Below, piece by piece: positions 9,309 to 19,255 of a stretch of DNA of 64,000 nt. Source of the stretch: JAOUJD01 sp963811265. GTDB lineage: Bacteria; Pseudomonadota; Gammaproteobacteria; Burkholderiales; Burkholderiaceae_F. The DNA lies in assembly GCA_963811265.1 (NCBI GenBank), contig CAWEQS010000026.1, positions 496,001 through 560,000 on the forward strand, given 5' to 3'. The notes under the pieces are model-generated. The model saw nothing but the letters and a program-made list of their open reading frames with translations, was not told the origin of the DNA and did not search any database. Both the position numbers and the translations under genes were made by a program. Numbering within the stretch: position 1 is the stretch's first letter; each line of letters starts with the position of its first letter.

Positions 9309-10718
9309 TCACCGCGTGGCGGCCGCCCCGGGCCCGCCCGGTTGCCATCCACCCCCCAGCGCCGTGTAGAGGTTCACGACCGACTCGTACACGCCGCGGT
9401 TGGCCTGTGACAGCTGCAGCTCGGACTCGAAGGTCTGCTGCTGCGCGAGCAGCACCTCGACGAAGATGGTGATGCCGTTGCGATAGCGCAGGTCCGCGAG
9501 CCGCTCGCGCTCGCGGTTGGCCTTGACCACGCGGCCGAGAGCTTCGCGCTGCTCGATGTACCGCTGATAGCCCACCAGCGCATCGTCGACTTCCCGGAAC
9601 GCGTTTCGCACGGTCTTGCGGTACTGCTCGACCGCGATGCGCTGCTGCGCCTCGGCCGCTTCCACGTTCGCGCTCAGGCGCCCGGCGGTGAAGATCGGCA
9701 GCGTGATCGCCGGCGACACGGACCAGGCCGAGCGGCCGTCCTCGAAGAGGTCCTTCAGCGCGGGACTCGCGAACCCGAGGAAGCCCGTCAGCGAGATCGT
9801 CGGGAAGTAGGCCTTGCGCGCCGCGTCGATGCTGGCGTCCGCCGACAGCAGTTGCTGCTCGGCGGCCAGCACGTCGGGCCGGCGCTGCAGCAGATCGGAC
9901 GGCATGCCCGCCGGCAGGCGCGGGGGCGTGGCCATCGGATTGGGCCCCGTCGCCCGCACCACCGGTCCGGGATTGCGTCCCACCAGGATCGACAGCGCGT
10001 TCTCGGCCTGCGTGCGGGAGCGCTGAAGCACGGCGATGGCGGCCTCGGCGCCCGCGAAGTTCGACTCGGCCTGCCGCAGGTCGCTCGCCGAGGTGATGCC
10101 GCCCTCGAACCGGGCCTTCACGACGCGCAGCGATTCGCGCCGGGTCTCCAGCGTGCGCCTGGCGACTTCGAGCTGGTAGTCGAGATCGAGCAGCGTCAGG
10201 TAGCCCCGCGCCACCTCGCCGATCAGGCTGATGTACAGCGCGCGCCGCGTCTCGTCGGAGGCCAGCAGCTGGCGACGCGCTGCCTCGGTCGCACTGCGCA
10301 CGCGCCCCCACAGGTCGATCTCCCAGGTCGGCACGGCGAGCCCGAGCGAACTCGATTCCACGAAGACGTTCTCGGGTCCGACGGACGGCTGCCGGGCCCG
10401 CGTGTACGCCGCGTCGCCCAGGACGGCTGGGAACAGCGCCGAACGCTCGAACCCGTACTGCGCGCGGGCCAGTTCCACCCGCTCCGCCGCGATCCGCAGG
10501 TCCGAATTGTTCGCGAGCGCCTCGCGCACCAGCACGTCGAGTTCCGGAGTGTGGAAGAGGTCGCCCCACGGCAACTCGGCGAGCGACTTGTCCTGCTCCG
10601 CCGTGGTCCGCCACTGCGACGGCACCTCGACAGTGGATCGCGCGTCGGTCGACGTCGAAGAGCACCCGGCGACGGCCATCGCGCCGAGAACGGTCGCTAA
10701 CAGCAGCACGCGCCTCAT
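9309..10718 (-). CDS. RND efflux outer-membrane channel (OprM/NodT family)
   Basis: This 469-residue lipoprotein (lipobox MAVAGC) belongs to the TolC/OprM fold: trimeric outer-membrane channels that carry drugs from an RND pump out of the cell. Both outer-membrane efflux repeats are visible, with typical segments WEIDLWGRVRSATEAARRQL, DLLQRRPDVLAAEQQL and AYFPTISLTGFLGF. ATG 10718 overlaps the stop of the pump gene by four bases (ATGA), implying translational coupling. It is the third gene of the operon and converges on the VWA lipoprotein gene 28 bp away. The frame is intact. Confidence 0.93.
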   Translation of the reverse strand: MRRVLLLATVLGAMAVAGCSSTSTDARSTVEVPSQWRTTAEQDKSLAELPWGDLFHTPELDVLVREALANNSDLRIAAERVELARAQYGFERSALFPAVLGDAAYTRARQPSVGPENVFVESSSLGLAVPTWEIDLWGRVRSATEAARRQLLASDETRRALYISLIGEVARGYLTLLDLDYQLEVARRTLETRRESLRVVKARFEGGITSASDLRQAESNFAGAEAAIAVLQRSRTQAENALSILVGRNPGPVVRATGPNPMATPPRLPAGMPSDLLQRRPDVLAAEQQLLSADASIDAARKAYFPTISLTGFLGFASPALKDLFEDGRSAWSVSPAITLPIFTAGRLSANVEAAEAQQRIAVEQYRKTVRNAFREVDDALVGYQRYIEQREALGRVVKANRERERLADLRYRNGITIFVEVLLAQQQTFESELQLSQANRGVYESVVNLYTALGGGWQPGGPGAAATR

Positions 10719-13700
10719 TCGTCGTGCTCCCTGTGCGCGCCCGCGTTCGCCGGCGCTCCGTGGGCCGGCGCCGGCCCCGGCGGCGCCGCGCCCTTCGCCT
10801 TGCCGGCTCCTCCGAGGTAGGTCATCGCCGCCCAGTAGAACAGCGGAGTGAAGAACACGCCGATCAGCGTCGCGGCAAGCATGCCGCCGAGGATGCCGGT
10901 GCCGACCGAGTGCTGGGTGGCCGCTCCGGCGCCGCTGGCCGTCACCAGCGGGATGACGCCGAGGATGAAGGCGAGCGAGGTCATCACGATCGGTCGCAGC
11001 CGCAGCTTCGCGGCCTCGAGCGCGGCGTCGATCACGCTCAGGCCCTCCTCGAAGCGCTGCTTCGCGAACTCGACGATGAGGATGCCGTTCTTGCCCGCGA
11101 GGCCCACGAGCGTGATCAGCGACACCTGGAAGAAGACGTCGTTCGGCGTGCCGCGCAGGAAGAGCGCGATCAGCGCCCCGAGGATGCCGATCGGCACGAT
11201 CAGGAACACCGCCACCGGCAGCGTCCAGCTCTCGTACAACGCCGCGAGGAACAGGAACACGAAGATGAACGACAGCAGGAAGATGAACCCGGCCTGGCCG
11301 CCGGAAATCTTTTCCTGCAGCGACTGCCCGGACCACTGGAACGCCAGGCCCTGCGGCAGCTTTTCGGCGGAGATGGCTTCCATCGCCAGCAGCGCCTCGC
11401 CGGAACTCCGCCCGGGCGCGCTGACCCCGTTGATCTGCACCGACGGGTAGCCGTTGAAGCGGCTGAGCGCGATCGGCGCCGAACGGAACTCGGAGGCGGC
11501 CACCACCGGCAGGGGCACCATGTCGCCCTTGCCGTTGCGCACGTAGAAGCGCGACAGGTAGGCCGGGTCGGAACGGAACACCTGCTCCGACTGCAGCTTG
11601 ACCTTCAGATTGGTGCCGAACGCGGTGAACTGGTTGACGAAGGCCGAACCGAGCATTGCGCCGATCGTCTGGTACACATCCGACAGCGGCACGCCGAGGG
11701 ACTTCGCCTTGTTGCGATCGACGTCGATGAACAGCGTCTGCACGTCGGGCGCCGCCACGCTTCGCACGGCGGCGAGGCGCTCGTCCTGCCGCGCCGCCTG
11801 GACCACCGCGGCCGCCGTCTGGTTCAGCTTCTCGCGGTCGCCGTCGAGCGCGACCAGGCGATAGTCGAAGCCGGCGATCGAGCCGAGCCCGGAGATCGGC
11901 GGTTCGTTGAGAGCGAAGACGCGCGCCTCCTGGATCTGCGCGAGCTTCGCGTTGGTGCGGGCGATCAGCGCCAGCGCGTGCTGCTCCCTCTCGGGCCGCT
12001 CCGACCAGTCCTTCAGCGTCACGTACATGAAGCCCTGGTTGGCGTAGCGATAGAAGATCGAGAAGCCGAGGATGCTGATCACGTCGGCCACGGCCGGTTC
12101 CTGCTTGATGATCTCCTCGACCCGCTTCGTCACCTCGAGCACGCGCTCCTGGGATGCACCGGACGGCAGGTCGATCGCCACCATCATCGTGCCCTTGTCT
12201 TCCTCCGGAACGAACCCGCCGGGGATCGTCTTGAACAGGAACACGAGCCCGCCGATGATGACCGCGTAGACGACCGCCGCGCGCAGCGCGCGCTTGATCA
12301 AGCCGCCGACGCCCGCGACATACCGCGCCGTCACCTTCTCGAAGAACCGGTCGAAGGCCTGGATCGGCTTCGGCTTGCGCATGCCCGGCTTGAGGATCAG
12401 CGCGCACAGCGCCGGCGTCAGCGTCAGCGCGGTGACGGCCGACAGCAGCGTCGAGATCGTGATCGTGATCGCGAACTGCTTGTACAGCGTGCCGGTGACG
12501 CCGCCCAGGAAGGCGACCGGCACGAACACCGCGCAGATCACCGCCGTCACGCCGACGATGGCGCCGCCGATGCCCCTCATCGCCTCGCGCGCGGCGGCCC
12601 GCGGGTCGAGCCCCTTGTCGTGCATGATCTTCTCGACCGCCTCGACCACCACGATCGCGTCGTCGACCACGATGCCGATCGCCAGCACGAGGCCGAACAG
12701 CGTCAGCATGTTGATCGAGAAACCCATCAGCAGCAGGCCGGCCATCGTGCCGACCAGCGACACCGGGATGGCGAGCATCGGGATGATCGTCGCCCGGAGG
12801 TTGCCGAGGAACAGGTACACGACGATCAGCACGAGCACGAAGGCCTCGATGAACGTGTGCACCACCAGTTCGATCGACGCGTTGACGAACACCGTCGTGT
12901 CGTACGGCACGCGCCACTCCACGTCGCTCGGGAAGCTCGACGACAGTTCCTTCATCTTGGCGCGCACCTGGTCCGCGGTGGCAAGCGCGTTGCCGCCCGG
13001 ACGCAGGTAAATGCCCAGCCCGGTCGCGGGCTGGCCGTTCAGCCGCAGGCTGATCTGGTAGTCCTCGGAGCCGAGCTCCACGCGCGCGACGTCGCGCACC
13101 CGCACCACCGACCCGTCCGGCGCCGCCCGCACGATGATGTCGGCGAACTGCGAAGGATCGACCAGCGTGCCGGTCGTCTGGACCGGGAAGGTCAGCACCT
13201 GCCCGCGCGGCGACGGCGTCGTGCCGATCTCGCCGACCGCGTAGTTCTGGTTCTGCTCGCGGATCGCGTTCGAGACGTCCGCGACCGTGAGGCGGTACTG
13301 CGCCAGCTGGTCCGGGTTCAGCCAGATGCGCATCGCGTACGGATAGCCGAACAGCGTGACGTCGCCGACGCCGCCGATCCGCTTGATCTCCGGCAGGACG
13401 CTGCTGTTCGCGAGGTTCGACAGGTACTCGGCGTCGAACTGCCCGGTCTTGCTCTGCATCGTGACGATCAGCAGCAGCGCGGGGTTCGTCTTGTCGACGC
13501 GGACGCCGTTCTCGAGCACGACCTGCGGCAGCAGCGGCTCGACCCGCTTCACGCGATTGTTGACCTCCACCGTCGCGAGGTCGAGGTCGGTGCCGGGCTC
13601 GAACACCACCTTGAGCTGCATCAGGCCCGACGAGGACGACGTCGACTCCATGTAAAGCAGGCCGCTGACGCCGTTCATCTCGCGCTCGAGCGGCGCGGCG

Positions 13701-13880
13701 ACGACGTTCTCCAGCAGTTCGGGCGAGGCGCCCGGGATACGTCGCCGTGACGGCGACCTGCGGCGGCGCGACGTTCGGATACTGCTCGATCGCCAGTTGC
13801 CGGACCGCGATCACCCCGACCAGCGAAATGATCAGCGCGATGACGGTCGCGAAGACCGGGCGGTCGACAAAGAATTGCAT
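10715..13880 (-). CDS. RND efflux pump, inner-membrane transporter (AcrB/MexB type)
   Basis: This proton-driven drug exporter has about 1054 residues after repair. It starts MQFFVDRPVFATVIALIISL, the usual first transmembrane helix. It carries the HAE1-family LTLFGLVLAIGIVVDDAIVVVE motif of the central membrane domain and a second copy of the helix bundle near the C-terminus (GLAGKNGILIVEFA). A frameshift near 13737 separates the first 50 codons from the rest: one extra C in TATCCCGGG; removing it restores TATYPGASPELLENVV. It lies 9 bp after the adaptor gene and overlaps the channel gene. No adjacent repressor is present. Substrates cannot be read from sequence; the hydrophobe/amphiphile class is likely. 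Confidence 0.93.
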
Positions 13881-13889
13881 GCGCGCCTC

Positions 13890-15090
13890 CTACTTCTTCG
13901 CGGGAGCGGCGGCAGGCGCGGGAGCGGGCGGTGCGGCGGGCGCGCCGGCCGGCTTGGGCTGGTACGGCGCCGGTCGCACGGTCATGCCGGGCTGGATGCG
14001 CTGGATGCCATCGACGACCACCGTGTCCCCCGCGATCAGGCCCTTCTCGATCACCCAGTCGTCCTTGATCCACTCGCCGACGACGAGGTCGCGGCGCTCG
14101 ATCTTGTTCTCGGCGTTGACGACGTAGGCCACGTGCCCGTTGGGCACCTTCACGACCGCGCGCTGCGGAACCAGCACGGTGTTCGGACGCTCGCCCGCGG
14201 TCACCTGCACGCGGATGAACATCCCGGGCTGCAGCCTCGGGCTGGCGTTCGGCAGCACGGCCCGGAGCGTGATGGTTCCGGTGTCACGATTGATCTGCGT
14301 GTCGGTGAAGTCGATGCGACCCGCCTGCTTGTACTCGGTGCCGTCGGGCAGCAGGAAGCGCGCCGTGTCGCCCTTCGCTTCCTTGATCGCGCCGCTGTCG
14401 AGCAGGCGGCGAAACGCGAGCGCGTCACGGTCCGGAATCGTGAAGGTGACGTAGATCGGATCGAGCTTGTCGATCGTCGCGAGCAGCGTCGGCTCGCCCT
14501 TGCCGACCAGCGCGCCTTCCGGCACCTGCGACATGCCGATGCGTCCGGACTCGGTGGCGATCACCTTCGTGTAGCCGAGGTTCAGCTTCGAGCGATCCAG
14601 CGCCGAGCGCGCCGACTTGACCTGCGCCTCCGCGCTCTTCATCTGCGTGACGGCGTCGTCGTAGTCCTGCTTGCTGACCGCCTCTTCCTTGACCAGCGGG
14701 GCGAAGCGCGACTCCTTCGTCCGCGCGTTGGCGAGCTGCGCTTCGGCGCGCGCGAGATCGGCCTCGGCGTCGCGCAGCTGCGCTTCGTAGGTCAGCGGGT
14801 CGATCGTGTAGAGCAGCTGGCCGGGCTTGACGTCGGTCCCCTCGACGAAGTGCCGCTTCTCCAGGATGCCTTCGACGCGGGCCCGCACCTGCACCGAGCG
14901 GTACGCCGTGACGTTGCCGACGTACTCGCGGCGAACGGGCACGGTCTCGCTGCGCGCCTTGACGACCTGGACTTCCGGGGGCGGAGGCGGCGCCTTGGCG
15001 GCGTCCTTCTTGTCCCCGCAGCCGGCCAACCCGGCCGCCAGGGCTGCCACGGCGAAGCTCCAGCCCGCCGATCTTCCACACTGCGCGCAT
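13890..15090 (-). CDS. RND efflux periplasmic adaptor (AcrA/MexA type)
   Basis: This membrane-fusion lipoprotein links the pump to the outer-membrane channel. The lipobox is LAAGLAGC. Then come the barrel-sandwich halves (VRARVEGILEKRHFVEGTDVK and GRIGMSQVPEGALVG) around a long coiled-coil hairpin, and a proline/alanine-rich C-terminal tail. The likely start is ATG 15090 (MRAVWKIGG), which requires loss of one extra G near 15065 to join WSFAVAALAAGLAGC; without that the frame opens further upstream at 15170 with an implausible N-terminus. It is the first gene of the three-gene efflux operon. Confidence 0.9.
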
Positions 15091-15415
15091 GCGATTTCCC
15101 CTGCCCGGCGCCAGTCGGCCGGGATTGTCACCCGCGGGCGCCGGCTCTGCCGGCCGGTCGGACCCGCCATCCGCCGGCATCTTACTCAACGAGCCATGCC
15201 GGAAAGCCGCCCCAATCCCGACTCGACAAACGGCCGCCACTTGAGTAGCCTCCACGCTGCATTCGCTTCAAGTTTTGTATTCCTTCGGCTCATCTTTGCG
15301 CTGGCGCTTCGGTGCCAGTGGCCTTTGATCTCACCCGGGTTACGTTGCTTGATCCGCTTGCGCAGCGACGGACGTCATGTGACTTCCGCGCAATCCATTA
15401 AGGAAACGTAACGTC
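15091..15415. other. Intergenic region and cold-shock mRNA leader
   Basis: This 325-bp region separates the divergent adaptor gene and the cold shock gene. Long structured 5' leaders are usual for cspA-type mRNAs, and the last 150 bp are relatively A/T-rich with alternating T and G/C tracts. I cannot assign a promoter or a cold box with confidence. A purine-rich AAGGAAACG immediately precedes ATG 15416. Confidence 0.4.
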
Positions 15416-15619
15416 ATGGCTAGTGGAAAAGTGAAGTGGTTCAACGAGTCCAAGGGTTTTGGCTTCATCACCCCGGACGGCGGCGGCGCTGACCTTTTTG
15501 CGCATTACAGCGAGATCGTCGGCAGCGGCTTCAAGACGCTGCAGGAGAACCAGGCGGTCGAGTTCGTGGTCAAGCAGGGCCCGAAAGGCCCGCAGGCCTC
15601 GCAGATCAAGCCGCTGTAA
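15416..15619 (+). CDS. CspA-family cold shock protein
   Basis: This is a 67-residue single OB-fold protein with the RNA-binding motifs KGFGFITPD (RNP1) and DLFAHYSEI (RNP2, usually VFVHFS). Such proteins bind single-stranded RNA and DNA and melt mRNA structure. It is a stand-alone gene with its own terminator 18 bp downstream and a long leader upstream, typical of post-transcriptional control. Whether this copy is cold-induced cannot be told from the sequence. Confidence 0.95.
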   Translation: MASGKVKWFNESKGFGFITPDGGGADLFAHYSEIVGSGFKTLQENQAVEFVVKQGPKGPQASQIKPL

Positions 15620-15636
15620 GGCCTGATCCCCTCGAA

Positions 15637-15669
15637 AGAGCCGCGGCTTCGGTCGCGGCTCTTTTTTTT
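15637..15669 (+). terminator. Rho-independent terminator of the cold shock gene
   Basis: A 9-bp perfect stem (AGAGCCGCG at 15637-15645 with CGCGGCTCT at 15654-15662) with an 8-nt loop is followed by seven further T. It is placed 18 bp after the stop codon. Confidence 0.92.
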
Positions 15670-15690
15670 GTCCTGCTGCCAGCGGCGCGA

Positions 15691-16608
<918 letters not shown>

Positions 16609-16689
16609 GCCGAGGCGTGAGAGAGAGTCCGGTTCGAGTGTACCGAGGCGCGGGGGTATTCTTGAGTTCAGTTGCCTGCGGGAGGTGCC

Positions 16690-18171
16690 ATGTTGCAGAA
16701 GGTGGGGTTGCCGGCGCTTGCGGACGGAGCGCTGCTGAAGACCGATTCGTTCATCGATGGAGCCTGGGTCGCGGCGGCGTCTGGCGCGCGCTTCGTCGTC
16801 CACAACCCTGCCGACGGACTCAAGCTGGCGGAAGTCGCCAATGCGGGGCCGGCGGAGGCGACGCAGGCGATCGCAGCCGCGCACAAGGCGATGCCGGCGT
16901 GGCGCGGCAAGACCGCCAAGGAGCGCGCGGCGGTCCTGCGGAAGTGGTTCGAGCTGATCCTCGCCAGCCAGGAAGACCTGGCGAAACTGATGACCGCCGA
17001 GCAGGGCAAGCCGCTGGCCGAGAGCCGCGGCGAAGTCGTCTACGGCGCGTCGTTCATCGAGTGGTTCGCCGAGGAGGCCAAGCGGGTCTACGGCGACACC
17101 ATCCCGACGGTCGCCAACGACAAGCGGCTGCTGGTGCTGAAGGAGCCGATCGGCGTCGCCGCCGCGATCACGCCGTGGAACTTCCCGAACGCGATGATCA
17201 CGCGCAAGGTCGCGCCGGCGCTTGCGGCCGGATGCACGGTCGTCGTCAAGCCGGCGGAGCAGACGCCGCTGTCCGCGCTCGCGCTGGCCGAGCTCGCGCA
17301 GCGCGCCGGCTTCCCTGCCGGCGTGTTCAACATCGTCACGGCGGACGAGAGCAACTCGATCGCCGTCGGCAAGGTGCTGTGCGACTCGCCGATCGTGCGC
17401 AAGCTGTCCTTCACGGGATCGACCGCGGTCGGCCGCATCCTGATGCAGCAGAGCGCGCCGACGCTGAAGAAGCTTTCGCTCGAGCTGGGCGGCAACGCGC
17501 CGTTCATCGTGTTCGACGACGCCGACCTCGACGCCGCCGTCGAAGGTGCGCTGCTGTCCAAGTACCGCAACGCCGGCCAGACCTGCGTCTGCACCAACCG
17601 GTTCTACGCGCACGCGAAGATCTACGACGCGTTCGTCGAGCGCCTCGCGGCGAAGGCGGCGCAGCTGAAGGTCGGCTCGGGCTTCGAGGGCGGCGTGCAG
17701 CAGGGCCCGCTGATCGACGCCAACGCGCTCGCGAAGGTCGAGGCCCACGTGGCCGACGCGAAATCCAAGGGCGCCCGCATCGTGACCGGCGGCCAGCGCC
17801 ACGCGCTCGGGGGAACGTTCTTCCAGCCGACCGTGCTGGCGGATGTCACGCGCGACATGCTCGTGGCGCGCGAGGAAACGTTCGGCCCCGTGGCCCCGGT
17901 CTTCAGGTTCTCGACCGACCAGGAAGCGATCGAAGCGGCGAACGCCACCGAGTTCGGCCTCGCCGCGTACTTCTACTCGCGCGACGTGGGCCGGGTGTTC
18001 CGGATCGCCGAGTCGCTCGAGTACGGCATGGTGGGCGTCAACACCGGGATCATCTCGAACGAAGTCGCGCCGTTCGGCGGCGTCAAGCAGTCCGGCATCG
18101 GCCGCGAAGGCTCGAAGTACGGCATCGACGAGTACCTGGTGCTGAAGTACGTCTGCATCGGCGGCGTCTGA
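16690..18171 (+). CDS. gabD: Succinate-semialdehyde dehydrogenase
   Basis: This NAD(P)-dependent aldehyde dehydrogenase of 493 residues oxidises succinate semialdehyde to succinate, the last step of GABA use. ATG 16690 follows GGGAGG and is preferred to TTG 16672. The cofactor-binding TPWNFPNAM, the general-base Glu in LELGGNAPF and the nucleophile in GQTCVCTNR are present. The CVC pair is the redox-switch arrangement found in GabD-type enzymes. No GABA transaminase or permease is next to it; the gene is divergent from the dioxygenase and convergent with ppk2, 3 bp apart. Confidence 0.92.
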   Translation: MLQKVGLPALADGALLKTDSFIDGAWVAAASGARFVVHNPADGLKLAEVANAGPAEATQAIAAAHKAMPAWRGKTAKERAAVLRKWFELILASQEDLAKLMTAEQGKPLAESRGEVVYGASFIEWFAEEAKRVYGDTIPTVANDKRLLVLKEPIGVAAAITPWNFPNAMITRKVAPALAAGCTVVVKPAEQTPLSALALAELAQRAGFPAGVFNIVTADESNSIAVGKVLCDSPIVRKLSFTGSTAVGRILMQQSAPTLKKLSLELGGNAPFIVFDDADLDAAVEGALLSKYRNAGQTCVCTNRFYAHAKIYDAFVERLAAKAAQLKVGSGFEGGVQQGPLIDANALAKVEAHVADAKSKGARIVTGGQRHALGGTFFQPTVLADVTRDMLVAREETFGPVAPVFRFSTDQEAIEAANATEFGLAAYFYSRDVGRVFRIAESLEYGMVGVNTGIISNEVAPFGGVKQSGIGREGSKYGIDEYLVLKYVCIGGV

Positions 18172-18174
18172 GGC

Positions 18175-19074
18175 TCAACCGGCGAGCAGCGCTTCGCGCG
18201 CGCCCGCCAGTTCCGCCCGCTGCGCCGGCGTGACGGCCGGATAGGCGAGGTCCATCTTCTCCAGCGCCTCGACGATCGCGGCCGCGACGACGAGCCGCGT
18301 GAACCACTTGTTGTCGGCCGGCACCACGAACCACGGCGAGTCCTTCGTCGCCGTCGCGCGGATCGCGTCCTCGTACGCCTCCATGTAGTCGTCCCAGAGC
18401 GCGCGTTCCTTGACGTCGCCGGCGGCGAACTTCCAGTTCTTCTCGGGCTCGTCGAGCCGCTCGAGGAAGCGCTTCTTCTGCTCGTCCTTCGAGACGTGCA
18501 GGTAGAACTTCAGCACCGTCGTGCCGTTGCGGTGCAGGTAGTCCTCGAAGCGCGCGATGTCCTGCAGCCGCTCGCGGAAGATCTTCTTCGAGATCGCCCC
18601 GGGCGGCAGCTTCTGCGCGTTGAGGATTTCACGGTGGACCCGCACCACCAGCACTTCCTCGTAGTAGGACCGGTTGAAGATGCCGATCCGGCCGCGCTCC
18701 GGCAGGTGCTTCCAGCAGCGCCACATCCAGTCGTGATCGAGGTCCTCGGCCGAAGGCTGCTTGAACGCGACCACCTGGCAGCCCTGCGGGTTCACTCCGC
18801 TCATCACGTGCTTGATCGTGCCGTCCTTGCCCGCCGCGTCCATCGCCTGGAAGACCAGCAGCAGCGAGCGGCGGTCCTGCGCGTAGAGCTTGTCCTGCTC
18901 GGCCGCGAGCCAGCGGACGCCGTCGGCCAGCCTCTGGGCCGCCTGCCGCTTCGACTCCGACTTCAGGCCGGCGGTGTCGGCAGGATCGATCCGCGCCAAC
19001 CGGAACTTCGACCCGTCGGTCACCCGGTACGGGTCCACCCAGTTGGCCAGCTGCTTCAGCATCTTCCGATCCAT
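18175..19074 (-). CDS. Polyphosphate kinase 2 family phosphotransferase
   Basis: This 299-residue soluble enzyme moves phosphate between polyphosphate and nucleotides. Walker A is DAAGKDGT, and the downstream lid and Walker B region is visible as IGIFNRSYYEEVLVVRVH. Length and the SGVNPQGCQVVAFKQP segment match one-domain PPK2 enzymes that phosphorylate AMP or ADP from polyphosphate (TIGR03709-like). The exact nucleotide cannot be read off. An alternative start is the Met at residue 5. It is divergent from the EF-G-like gene, with a short tandem repeat in the gap. Confidence 0.92.
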   Translation of the reverse strand: MDRKMLKQLANWVDPYRVTDGSKFRLARIDPADTAGLKSESKRQAAQRLADGVRWLAAEQDKLYAQDRRSLLLVFQAMDAAGKDGTIKHVMSGVNPQGCQVVAFKQPSAEDLDHDWMWRCWKHLPERGRIGIFNRSYYEEVLVVRVHREILNAQKLPPGAISKKIFRERLQDIARFEDYLHRNGTTVLKFYLHVSKDEQKKRFLERLDEPEKNWKFAAGDVKERALWDDYMEAYEDAIRATATKDSPWFVVPADNKWFTRLVVAAAIVEALEKMDLAYPAVTPAQRAELAGAREALLAG

Positions 19075-19185
19075 CGCGCGCTCCGTCGTTCGGGGTCCGA
19101 GTGGCTAGGATAGCCGCGGCGGGCAGGGGCGCGAGGTTGTTGAGGCCGGTCAACGTCTCCGGCTGACAGCCCAGCCGCCGCGGCG

Positions 19186-19221
19186 TAACGTCGCTCAGTA
19201 ACGTCGCTCAGTAGCGTCGCC
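19186..19221. repeat. 13-bp tandem repeat upstream of the EF-G-like gene
   Basis: TAACGTCGCTCAG occurs twice head to tail (19186-19198 and 19199-19211), followed by a partial third copy TAGCGTCGCC (19212-19221). It lies about 35-70 bp before ATG 19256 and is also upstream of ppk2. It could be a small slippage repeat in the leader or an iterated protein-binding site. Confidence 0.6.
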
Positions 19222-19255
19222 AAGACAGAAGAATTTCGAGGAGAGAGAAAGCACC

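Noticed and set aside
10724..13750. 1008-codon open frame antisense to the RND pump
   Set aside because: Low-complexity Arg/Asp/His/Gln translation with no domain; the pump on the other strand is certain.
9309..13880. A single 1523-residue protein spanning pump start, wrong-frame pump and the channel gene
   Set aside because: The middle part is nonsense sequence. The extra base near 13737 joins frames by chance; pump and channel are separate genes with an ATGA overlap.
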